The notes below the pieces were generated by a model. The model was not told the DNA's origin. It did not search any database and saw only the letters and a list, made by a program, of their open reading frames with translations. A program made the position numbers and the translations under genes. 17,795 bases of DNA, taken from Bacillota bacterium. GTDB taxonomy: Bacteria > Bacillota_C > Negativicutes > JAEYSJ01. Position 1 is the stretch's first letter, and every line of letters starts with the position of its first letter. The stretch covers positions 1 through 17,795 of the forward strand of contig JAEYSJ010000247.1 of assembly GCA_023434855.1 (NCBI GenBank), written 5' to 3'. Positions 7,400-13,943 of this stretch are shown one piece after another.

Positions 7400-7425
7400 A
7401 AAAAAGCACGGCGTAACCGCCGCGT
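7400..7425 (-). terminator. Terminator of the minus-strand small-gene pair
   Basis: Read on the minus strand, CGCGGCG-GTTA-CGCCGTG gives a 7-bp stem with one G-U pair, followed directly by C and six T residues. It starts 5 nt after the stop of the 45-residue gene and so closes that transcription unit. Confidence 0.75.
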
Positions 7426-7429
7426 AATT

Positions 7430-7567
7430 TTAATGCAATAGTTTATTTGGCAATGGCTTTTGCTGCCTGCTTTCAGAATCAGGTTTTGAATCGCTATTAA
7501 CGCGGAAATTACCCTGATCACTGTTGGTTTTACTTTTTGAGGTTGAACCAAAAGCGTATTTTATCAA
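7430..7567 (-). CDS. Small 45-residue hydrophilic protein
   Basis: This very short gene starts with TTG at 7567, read on the minus strand. AGGAGGTGGT lies 4 nt upstream, a strong ribosome binding site. It encodes MIKYAFGSTSKSKTNSDQGN, continues with Ser/Asp/Lys-rich sequence, ends in PLPNKLLH and stops at 7430-7432. It has no cysteine, signal or membrane segment and looks disordered. It lies 33 nt after the stop of the 53-residue gene and 5 nt before a rho-independent terminator, which supports a real two-gene unit. I do not recognise a family. An overlapping 67-residue frame on the same strand has no comparable start signal. Confidence 0.6.
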   Translation of the reverse strand: MIKYAFGSTSKSKTNSDQGNFRVNSDSKPDSESRQQKPLPNKLLH

Positions 7568-7600
7568 GGGACCACCTCCTCATTTTTTCAGTGCTCCCAA

Positions 7601-7762
7601 TCATGTTTTCTCACTAATGCGCCCCATAGCTGAATACAAAGCGTTCATATCCAAATCTTTGGCTGCGGTCGGGTCTTTCATTTCTGCCGGTTCAGGATTA
7701 TTGGCGTTATAGCCTACGGAAGCGTTTGCTTGCTGAGCCAATTCTTTAGTGGATTTTTCCAC
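7601..7762 (-). CDS. Small 53-residue protein
   Basis: The GTG start at 7762 is preceded 5 nt upstream by AGGAGGTGA, a complete match to the 16S tail. The protein starts MEKSTKELAQQANASVGYNA, continues NNPEPAEMKDPTAAKDLDMN and ends ALYSAMGRISEKT. It is soluble, acidic/neutral, and has no Cys or Trp. An ATG two bases upstream in another frame would give only about 16 codons. It is the first gene of a minus-strand pair. The size, strong SD and Ala/Asn/Gln-rich makeup recall small spore or stress proteins, but no defining SASP motif is present, so no function is assigned. Confidence 0.62.
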   Translation of the reverse strand: MEKSTKELAQQANASVGYNANNPEPAEMKDPTAAKDLDMNALYSAMGRISEKT

Positions 7763-7922
7763 ATAAATCACCTCCTATGATAGGTTTCCCGAAATTAAAT
7801 TCCGGTATTCAGGAAACGCATATAACACCCCATATACAAAGTTATGTGAAATATGCGAAAAATTTTTTTATTTACGCGAGAAAAATCGACATATTTTTCA
7901 AAGATTATTTAAATTTTTGTAG

Positions 7923-7928
7923 TATAAT
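7923..7928 (+). promoter_or_regulatory. Possible -10 element for the 61-residue gene
   Basis: TATAAT is a perfect -10 hexamer, 72 bp before the start codon at 8001. At 17-bp spacing the -35 position reads AAAGAT, which is poor, so the promoter is either weak, activator-dependent or fortuitous in this AT-rich stretch. Confidence 0.35.
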
Positions 7929-8000
7929 ATTACAATGTCGGCATATATTTTACAGAACGCACTACGTTATGTGCAAGATTTAAGTAAAGGAATGAATAAT

Positions 8001-8186
8001 ATGTCAGATTTTGGAAAAGTACTTTGGGCTAGCCCCGATACCGCCGAACAAATAACATTCATTTCTGGTTATTACAAATTAATGACCAGACAGGAAATGA
8101 TACCTCTTGGCAAAACGGTCGAGGAGGTTAAAGAAAAACTGAAATGGTTTAAGAGAAACGACATATTGGAATCTTTTCATGCTTAG
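8001..8186 (+). CDS. Uncharacterised 61-residue protein
   Basis: This short frame has a codon pattern unlike the surrounding AT-rich DNA. The ATG at 8001 is preferred because AAAGGA (7986-7991) lies 9 nt upstream; ATGs at 7992 and 7935 have worse spacing or none. The protein begins MSDFGKVLWASPDTAEQITF and contains YYKLMTRQEMIPLG. It then has the charged helix VEEVKEKLKWFKR and ends NDILESFHA. It is soluble, without cysteines or a signal peptide. The stop codon forms the base of a terminator hairpin. No family is recognised. Confidence 0.62.
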   Translation: MSDFGKVLWASPDTAEQITFISGYYKLMTRQEMIPLGKTVEEVKEKLKWFKRNDILESFHA

Positions 8187-8207
8187 CGTCCTGCGGGACG
8201 CTATTTT
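8184..8207 (+). terminator. Terminator overlapping the stop codon of the 61-residue gene
   Basis: TAGCGTCC (8184-8191) pairs perfectly with GGACGCTA (8196-8203) across the loop TGCG and is followed by TTTTC. The TAG stop is part of the stem. The U-tract is short, but the hairpin is compact and GC-rich. Confidence 0.65.
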
Positions 8208-8217
8208 CATATGTTTT

Positions 8218-8239
8218 TCTCGGCGACCTTGGCGGTTAG
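8218..8239. repeat. CCTTGGCGGTTAG repeat arm (right)
   Basis: TCTCGGCGACCTTGGCGGTTAG is the inverse of the AACCGCCAAGG start of the tandem repeat at 7215-7256. The two arms bracket the 53-, 45- and 61-residue genes. This could be one repeat element split by DNA in between, or two independent partial copies. Confidence 0.5.
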
Positions 8240-8297
8240 AAATTTATTTAACGTATTGATTGTCAAATGATATTCAAAGACACTGGATGGTCTTTTT

Positions 8298-8343
8298 TTG
8301 AAAAAACAAGACTAAAGTCCTATAAAAATAAGACTTTAGTCTT
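8298..8343 (+). promoter_or_regulatory. Promoter overlaid by two GACTWWAGTC palindromes
   Basis: TTGAAA (8298-8303) and TATAAA (8321-8326) are spaced exactly 17 bp, a near-consensus housekeeping promoter. GACTAAAGTC (8310-8319) fills the spacer and GACTTTAGTC (8332-8341) sits at the expected transcription start. Each is a near-perfect dyad (GACT-WW-AGTC), and their starts are 22 bp apart, about two helical turns. Together they also form a perfect 12-bp inverted repeat (8308-8319 with 8332-8343). The layout suits a dimeric repressor bound at two sites on the same face. It drives the 28-residue membrane peptide downstream. Confidence 0.6.
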
Positions 8344-8404
8344 AAGGGATATTATGTAGAATATAGAAGATTATTGTAATAACTAATTGAAAGATGGTGT
8401 TTTT

Positions 8405-8491
8405 ATGGTTTGGGCGTCGCTAGTTATAGGAACACTATTCGGCAGTTTTCTAACTTTTGTACTATTAGGTTTACTAGTCTATAATCTTTAA
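8405..8491 (+). CDS. 28-residue single-helix membrane peptide
   Basis: The frame MVWASLVIGTLFGSFLTFVL-LGLLVYNL, with TAA at 8489-8491, is a single hydrophobic helix lacking any charged residue. It has a G9-x3-G13 motif of the kind that supports helix-helix packing. An imperfect site, AAGATGGTG, lies 5 nt before the ATG. It is the only frame that fits between a well-formed promoter (8298-8343) and a strong terminator (8533-8559), which is the main reason to believe it. It could be a small membrane-protein regulator, an accessory subunit or a type I toxin-like peptide; no antitoxin RNA is evident. Alternatively the unit is a small RNA and the frame is incidental. Confidence 0.5.
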   Translation: MVWASLVIGTLFGSFLTFVLLGLLVYNL

Positions 8492-8532
8492 CTCGCCAGG
8501 AGCGGAAGCGGATAATTAAATTACGAACCATA

Positions 8533-8559
8533 AAAAAAGAGCCATCTGGCTCTTTTTTT
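8533..8559. terminator. Terminator after the 28-residue peptide gene
   Basis: A run of A residues plus AGAGCC pairs with GGCTCT plus a run of seven T residues across the loop ATCT, giving a long stem with U-tracts on either strand. It closes the unit that starts near 8333. Confidence 0.88.
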
Positions 8560-8610
8560 CATAATATTGGAAAGAATAAGTTCGTGGTTGTAGTCAACTG
8601 GTGCTAGTGT

Positions 8611-8772
8611 TTTTGAACCACGGAGTACGCGGAGTACACGGAGTGGAACGGCGCGCGATATCTATCGCGCAAGAATTAAGCAACCGGCGGCGCTGATGCA
8701 TTGAGTTTAGTACATAGTGAGGTATAGGTAATAATAAAATCCCTCCGCGTCCTCCGTGTACTCCGCGGTTAG
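8611..8772. repeat. Dispersed palindromic repeat, copy 2 (ACCACGGAG type)
   Basis: The left arm, from GAACCACGGAGTACGCGGAG (8615-8634) on to 8643, and the right arm, from 8743 to GTACTCCGCGGTTAG ending at 8772, are extended imperfect inverted repeats. Inside, GCGCGAT-ATCT-ATCGCGC (8653-8670) repeats the hairpin seen at 4873-4890 with one loop base changed, and GTGGAACGG precedes both. The interior 8672-8742 shows nothing else. The unit lies between the terminator at 8559 and the end of hypF at 8801 and accounts for most of the 309-bp gene-free stretch 8492-8800. Confidence 0.65.
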
Positions 8773-8800
8773 CCGTATACCCAAGGTCGCGATAGCGGCC

Positions 8801-11077
8801 TTATTTTTCGCAGTTTGCAAACTTTTCGGCAGCTATTATTGCCTGGCCCAAAGCTAAGCCACCGTCATTGGGCGGGGTTTGGTGGGGCAAATATATATGT
8901 AAGCTTTTTTCTTGAAGAAGGCCCGTTACCTCGGTGAGTAACCTGATATTTTGAAAGACTCCGCCGCTAAGAACGATTTTATCGATTCCTGTTTCACGGT
9001 TAATCAGTTGCACCATTTCAACTGTGGCATTAGCGACAGTTGTATGAAATGACGCAGCCAGATATTCTTTGCTTTGCCCCAGTTGCGTTAATTCCACAAG
9101 AGCGGCAAAGGATGGCAGGAAGTCCAGCTGTTTTGTCACGCCTGGTATGATGCGATAAGGAAGTGTACTGCCGGCTGTTGTTCCGGCAATCATTTCCAGT
9201 TCAACAGCAGCTTGCCCTTCATAATTTATGCTGTTACGCAGGCCGATGATGGATGCCGCGGCATCAAACAGCCGTCCGGCGCTGGAGGTTGAAGGAGAAT
9301 TAATACCTTTGGCGGCAGCCTGAATAATTAAAGGCCATTCGCCGGGCAAAGCCTGGATAAGCGGGATTTTCAAGTCTGTAAGACTATTTCCCCATAATTC
9401 GTGCAGCAGCCAGACTGCCAGGCGCCAGGGCTCCTTGATTGCCTTGGTTCCTCCGGGAAGGGGCAGGTATTTGCAATGTCCTGCCCGTCTGAAATCCTGA
9501 TAACTGGCAACTAAGAATTCGCCGCCCCATAATGTCCCGTCAGTACCGTAACCTGTGCCGTCAAAAGACACGCCAATTACCGGTTCGGAGAGTCCGTGCT
9601 CGGCCATGACCGCGGCAGTATGGGCATGATGATGCTGTACAGGTGCTTTGGGCAGATCAAGGCTCAACGCATATTTTGTGGAAAGATACTCAGGGTGAAT
9701 ATCATAGGCAACAACCTGTGGTGTGATATTGAACAACCGCCGGTAATGGTCTATCGACTCCAGATAATAATTGTAAGTTGACATATTTTCCAAGTCGCCG
9801 ATATGAGCGCTAAGATAAGCCTTATCCTCGTAAGTGAGGCAGAAGGAGTTCTTTAACTCCCCACCGCAGGCGAGGACAGGTATTGTTTTTTTGGCAAGCC
9901 GAACCGGACTGGGCGTATAGCCCCGGCTGCGGCGCAAAATATATGGTTTACTCGCAAAAATCCGCACAACAGAATCATCGGCCCGGCGGTAGATGCTGCG
10001 ATTGTGTAGTAAGAAATAGTCGGCAATATGATTGAGCCGGCTGCAGGCATCGGCATCATCATAGGCGATAGGCTCGTCGCTGGTATTGCCGCTGGTCATT
10101 ACCCAGGCATCGTCAGGTCCGAGCAGCAACTCATGGGCCGGAGTATAGGGAAGCATAATACCTATACGGGGATTGCCGGGAGCAACCTGTTCGGCTAGAT
10201 CAAAAGCAGCGCTTTTGTCAAGAAGGACTATTGGCCTAATGGTGCCTGTAAGCAGTTCCTCCTCTGCGGGAGAAACGGTGCAAAGCTGCTTTACCGTATC
10301 TATGTTCCCGCACATTACCGCAAATGGCTTATCTTCGCGTATTTTCCGGCTTCTAAGGGACTCGACAGCAGTATGATTTCTGGCGTCACAGGCAAGATGG
10401 TATCCCCCCAGGCCTTTAACAGCTACTATTTTTCCCGCGGCAATAAGCCCTTTTGTTTCCTGAAACACGTTGCTGCCAGCCGGGACGGGAATTTCCGCAA
10501 AATTGTTATTCATGAGGCGATAATGGGGGCCGCATACCGGGCAGGCATTTGGCTGGGCGTGAAACCTCCTGTTGGCAGGATCGTCATATTCATTTTGGCA
10601 GACCGGACACATGGGGAATTCGCTCATAGTAGTGGCAATCCGGTCATAAGGCATACTTTTAATGATGGTATAGCGTGGTCCGCAATTCGTGCAGTTGGTA
10701 AAGGGGTATTGGAACCGTCTGTCACTTTTATCTAAAATTTCTCTTCGGCAGTCCGGACAAGTGGCGATATCCGGTGATATCATCGGCACTTCCCCGGCGG
10801 ACGGGCGACTTACTTTTATAACAAATTCTGTATCTCCCTCGACTTGGCAAACATCCACCGACACTTCGGTTAATTGCGCCAGCGGGGGTTTTTCATTTTG
10901 CAGAGCATTCACAAACTCATGAGTTTCGCGTTCTCCACCCTCAACCTCAATGCAGACACTATCACCGCTGTTGAGAACCCAGCCCCCCAAACGATAACGG
11001 CAGGCAAGCCGGTAAACAAAAGGACGGAAACCAACGCCCTGAACGATCCCTTTGACAGTTATTCGCAGACGAATCAT
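8801..11077 (-). CDS. hypF: Carbamoyltransferase HypF, [NiFe]-hydrogenase maturation
   Basis: This 758-residue protein is full length for HypF. In order it has an acylphosphatase domain (VQGVGFRPF with Arg18, and Asn36); two zinc-finger pairs (C107/C110 with C129/C132, and C157/C160 with C179/C182); a YrdC/Sua5-like domain (about 200-390, with KGLGGYHLACDA and SRKIREDKPFAVM); and a Kae1-like domain with HHHAH at 482-486 and a late GGVFQN motif. It converts carbamoyl phosphate and ATP to carbamoyl-AMP and loads the HypE C-terminal cysteine, the source of the cyanide ligands of [NiFe] hydrogenases. The ATG at 11077 follows GGAGGATC; longer frames lack such a site. No hypC, hypD or hypE lies nearby, so they must be elsewhere. 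Confidence 0.95.
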   Translation of the reverse strand: MIRLRITVKGIVQGVGFRPFVYRLACRYRLGGWVLNSGDSVCIEVEGGERETHEFVNALQNEKPPLAQLTEVSVDVCQVEGDTEFVIKVSRPSAGEVPMISPDIATCPDCRREILDKSDRRFQYPFTNCTNCGPRYTIIKSMPYDRIATTMSEFPMCPVCQNEYDDPANRRFHAQPNACPVCGPHYRLMNNNFAEIPVPAGSNVFQETKGLIAAGKIVAVKGLGGYHLACDARNHTAVESLRSRKIREDKPFAVMCGNIDTVKQLCTVSPAEEELLTGTIRPIVLLDKSAAFDLAEQVAPGNPRIGIMLPYTPAHELLLGPDDAWVMTSGNTSDEPIAYDDADACSRLNHIADYFLLHNRSIYRRADDSVVRIFASKPYILRRSRGYTPSPVRLAKKTIPVLACGGELKNSFCLTYEDKAYLSAHIGDLENMSTYNYYLESIDHYRRLFNITPQVVAYDIHPEYLSTKYALSLDLPKAPVQHHHAHTAAVMAEHGLSEPVIGVSFDGTGYGTDGTLWGGEFLVASYQDFRRAGHCKYLPLPGGTKAIKEPWRLAVWLLHELWGNSLTDLKIPLIQALPGEWPLIIQAAAKGINSPSTSSAGRLFDAAASIIGLRNSINYEGQAAVELEMIAGTTAGSTLPYRIIPGVTKQLDFLPSFAALVELTQLGQSKEYLAASFHTTVANATVEMVQLINRETGIDKIVLSGGVFQNIRLLTEVTGLLQEKSLHIYLPHQTPPNDGGLALGQAIIAAEKFANCEK

Positions 11078-11127
11078 AATATGATCCTCCAATTTCAACA
11101 ACATAAACAAATAGAAATCTAACAACC

Positions 11128-11156
11128 ATTATAATAACGATTCCGCCTAACAGCAA
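11128..11156 (-). promoter_or_regulatory. Promoter of hypF
   Basis: Read on the minus strand, TTGCTG (11156-11151) and TATAAT (11133-11128) are separated by exactly 17 bp. This is a good housekeeping promoter about 51 bp upstream of the hypF start, giving a short leader. It indicates that hypF is transcribed alone. Confidence 0.68.
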
Positions 11157-11548
11157 GGGGCCGGGCTTGAGTTAATGCAAATTGACTTATCTGAATACGT
11201 TTTTATTATATTAAGTTAAGTTAAGTTTATGACTAATAAAATGCCACTGTAATGTATTGGCAAATAAGAAAAAAATTGGTTTAAAAGAAAGCAGTCCAAC
11301 TCCAAACATGTTTGCGAATATATTGCCGGCACTACTAAATAGAACGAAAATATATTGAAATATACTGAAAAATTTATCTACAAATATGCAATTTCCTACT
11401 TTATTTTGGCATTTGCTGGCAGTAGCAAAGCAATACGAACAAAATAAGGATTAAAAAAAATATATATTGATTTATGTTTGTTTATATATTATTATTTTTT
11501 TAGATATATGGTAATTATTTCTTTATTTAGTAGTCAATTAGATAATTT

Positions 11549-11577
11549 TTTACTTTAATATGGGCATATGTGATAAT
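11549..11577 (+). promoter_or_regulatory. Possible promoter of the receptor/transporter operon
   Basis: TTTACT (11549-11554) and GATAAT (11572-11577) are 17 bp apart, and a TG lies one base before the -10, giving an extended -10 (TGtGATAAT). Transcription would start near 11584, leaving a leader of about 140 nt. In DNA this AT-rich a chance match is quite possible. Confidence 0.4.
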
Positions 11578-11607
11578 TTTGGTCAATTTTTTTATACTTA
11601 GGCAGGT

Positions 11608-11622
11608 AATTCTGCGAGAATT
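11608..11622 (+). other. Small hairpin in the receptor-gene leader
   Basis: AATTCT-GCG-AGAATT is a perfect 6-bp stem with a 3-nt loop, followed by TTTATC. It lies just downstream of the possible promoter, so it could be an operator for a repressor (a metal-responsive one is plausible from context) or a weak attenuator. Confidence 0.35.
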
Positions 11623-11724
11623 TTATCATAATGAATCAAACAAAAGGGGGAGTTGGCAACACGGCAAAGGAAAATTAAACATATTAGCTTAGAAAAAGTG
11701 TAGTTTTAATCATGGGGGGAAAAC

Positions 11725-13800
11725 ATGCGTAAGAAAATTATTTATCAACTTGCAATTCTTCATTGTATCTTATTGATGCTGCCGGGCTTAGCCTTTGCGG
11801 CGGACAATCCTCAGGAATCTACTGATACTAATTTGGACGAGGTGGTAGTTACCGCAATTCCCTTAGAAAAATACCTGCTTACTACAAGTGTTATTACTGC
11901 CAAGGATATTGAAGCTAAAGGAGCACGTAACCTGGCGGAAGCTTTGAAGGATGTTCCTGGTCTGAATCTTCACCGGAACATGAAAAATAATACATCCTTG
12001 GATATCCGGGGTGTTACGACAACCGATGTAAAAATATTTATCGATGGGGTTTTGGTAGATCCCCTGGCGAGAACGACCAACTCCTCGGCTGTGGATGTCA
12101 CCATGATTCCTGTGGATAATATCGCCAAAATAGAAGTAATTAAAGGACCTGCGCCCGTAATCTACGGTACAGATGCTAAAGGCGGGGTTATCCTAATTAC
12201 CACAAAAAGCGGCAAAGACAGTAACGGTGGTAAGGTTTCCCTTTCCGGCGGAACTCAGGGTACTCTTAACGGATCTGTTTCTGTTGGGGGAGGTAATGAC
12301 AAATTCAGCTATTATATCAATGGTGGATCAGAGCATACTGACGGATTTACGACCGATTCCAGGGAAACTAAATATATCAATACCAAACTGTTCTGGAGAT
12401 TACAAGATGATGCATCTCTAACCTTTACCGGAGGATATTCGACAACAAACAAAGGATGCCTGAACGAGACCGATCCGATTGACGGTCATATTATCAGCTC
12501 TAAACAATTATTCTGGCCTGGACTACAAAATTGGGAATTTAAAGACTGGGAAAGAAGTAATTTGTTGTTAAGTTATGCCAAAAAGGCCAGTGATAAACTG
12601 GATTATACTGTTAAGATCTACCGGTATACTGAAAAACAGGGTATATGGGCTTATGGACCGACAGGCTATTCAGGTTTATATGGGAATATTACTGTCAAAA
12701 GTGGCAGTACAGGCTATAGTACACAACGGTGGAATTACAGTCCTTGGGATAGCGCGTTAAAAGGAATGGAAATACAAAGTAATTTCAAGTTAAACTCCTT
12801 GCATACTTTAACTTATGGCGTACTATATAATGATATCGACTGGAAAAAAGCTGCTTCTGTCGACCCGGTAAATGATCCCAATGATCCTAACAATTATTAT
12901 TGGCTACATTATAAGAACAAACGGTATGGTTACTATTTGCAGGATAATTTTGTACCTAATGAGAAGACCACAATTACTTTTGGTGTTAGGCATGACAAAA
13001 ATGAAATAAGCACTGATACAAATTATCCAACTATTGAAGGTTCGACCACCGATCCTACAGTCAATATTCTCTATCAGGTGGATAAGCGCAATACTCTCCG
13101 GGGCTCTTACGGTGAGACATACGGTTTTCCAAGCGCAGAGCAGCTTTACAGTGCTATGGGACCGAATCCTGGCCTGAAACCGGAAAAATCCAAGAATTAT
13201 GAAATAGGTTTTAAACATCAGTTTGACCAGACTGCCACAGGGGACCTCGCTATTTTTGAGAATGATATTACCGATAAGATTGACAAGAATCCTAATTATC
13301 ACAGTACGTCAGACCCAGTATATATCAATTTTACTACTGCAAAAATTAAGGGGTTAGAATTGGAACTGAATAAAAAGTTTTCGAGCCGCTGGGATGGTTT
13401 TTTCAATTATACTCGTTTAAATACCGCTGCCGTAAATGCAGATGGATCGATAACTGATTTTACTTATACCCCAAGGAATCATATCAATTATGGTGTGAGT
13501 TATCAGGCTGATAAAGGGTATAAATTTAGTCTCACCGGACATTGGGTCACCGAACGATATACTATTGATAACGCTGCTTCGGCTGCAAATGACACCCGAA
13601 CTACGGTCAATGGACAAAAGCCAGTTTATAGCCACCTTGGTGGATACCATACTATAGATTTGGAAATTAAACGCCAGATTAATGACAGGCAGGATTGGTA
13701 TATCACAGTTAACAATATCTTTGATAAACAATATTATGATGAGCTGTTCATTTTAGCTACGGGTCGAAGTGTACTCGTGGGTACTGACATAAAATTCTAG
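11725..13800 (+). CDS. TonB-dependent outer-membrane receptor
   Basis: This 691-residue protein has a signal peptide (KK then a hydrophobic stretch, cleavage likely after LAFA at residue 25). A TonB-box-like segment LDEVVVTA follows at residues 37-44. The plug domain runs to about residue 160 (ITAKDIEAKGARNLAEALKD, LDIRGVTT, VIKGPAPVIYGTDAKGGVI). The beta-barrel ends in VGTDIKF with the terminal Phe expected for BAM recognition. The C-terminal NNIFDKQYYD block is also typical. It binds a large ligand at the cell surface and takes it in using TonB-ExbBD energy; those genes are not in the window. Head position before permease, ATPase and binding-protein genes suggests one uptake system. The ligand (siderophore-like chelate, corrinoid or metal complex) cannot be deduced. 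Confidence 0.93.
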   Translation: MRKKIIYQLAILHCILLMLPGLAFAADNPQESTDTNLDEVVVTAIPLEKYLLTTSVITAKDIEAKGARNLAEALKDVPGLNLHRNMKNNTSLDIRGVTTTDVKIFIDGVLVDPLARTTNSSAVDVTMIPVDNIAKIEVIKGPAPVIYGTDAKGGVILITTKSGKDSNGGKVSLSGGTQGTLNGSVSVGGGNDKFSYYINGGSEHTDGFTTDSRETKYINTKLFWRLQDDASLTFTGGYSTTNKGCLNETDPIDGHIISSKQLFWPGLQNWEFKDWERSNLLLSYAKKASDKLDYTVKIYRYTEKQGIWAYGPTGYSGLYGNITVKSGSTGYSTQRWNYSPWDSALKGMEIQSNFKLNSLHTLTYGVLYNDIDWKKAASVDPVNDPNDPNNYYWLHYKNKRYGYYLQDNFVPNEKTTITFGVRHDKNEISTDTNYPTIEGSTTDPTVNILYQVDKRNTLRGSYGETYGFPSAEQLYSAMGPNPGLKPEKSKNYEIGFKHQFDQTATGDLAIFENDITDKIDKNPNYHSTSDPVYINFTTAKIKGLELELNKKFSSRWDGFFNYTRLNTAAVNADGSITDFTYTPRNHINYGVSYQADKGYKFSLTGHWVTERYTIDNAASAANDTRTTVNGQKPVYSHLGGYHTIDLEIKRQINDRQDWYITVNNIFDKQYYDELFILATGRSVLVGTDIKF

Positions 13801-13844
13801 TATGGACAGGCTTGTTAGTTTTTAATGGCAACCTGACGGGAGGC

Positions 13845-13867
13845 GGCCCTGGCTGTGAGCCGGGGCC
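13845..13867 (+). other. Strong GC hairpin between receptor and permease genes
   Basis: GGCCCTGGCT (13845-13854) pairs with AGCCGGGGCC (13858-13867), a 10-bp stem with one G-U pair and a GTG loop. No U-tract follows, so it is not an intrinsic terminator. It sits in the 143-nt gap before the permease gene. It may stabilise or separate parts of the mRNA, or be part of a larger structured leader with the preceding GGCAACCTGACGGGAGGC. Confidence 0.6.
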
Positions 13868-13943
13868 AATTCTATGCAGCCTCAAATATTCAATTAATTC
13901 AACATTATGATATTGTTAGACATGACACGGGAGGTTTTAACCG

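Larger units (their letters stand above)
11157..11724. other. AT-rich non-coding stretch upstream of the receptor gene
   Basis: No believable gene lies here on either strand. The DNA is much richer in A and T than its surroundings. It contains a small tandem repeat (TTAAG three times, 11211-11225), imperfect GAAATATAYTGA-like repeats around 11345-11370, and long A and T runs near 11450-11510. The last 150 bp holds a possible promoter (11549-11577), a small hairpin and the ribosome binding site GGGGGGA before the ATG at 11725. I see no B12 box and no convincing Fur box. Confidence 0.7.

Noticed and set aside
7348..7551. 67-residue minus-strand frame
   Set aside because: It overlaps the 45-residue gene in another frame, runs through that gene's terminator and lacks a ribosome binding site.
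11078..11125. Upstream start for hypF adding 16 residues
   Set aside because: The acylphosphatase domain begins at MIRLRITVKG and the GGAGGATC ribosome binding site belongs to the ATG at 11077.
11640..11724. Cobalamin riboswitch or Fur box before the receptor gene
   Set aside because: No B12-box-like sequence or GATAATGATAATCATTATC-like palindrome could be found by eye; short AT-rich partial matches are expected by chance.
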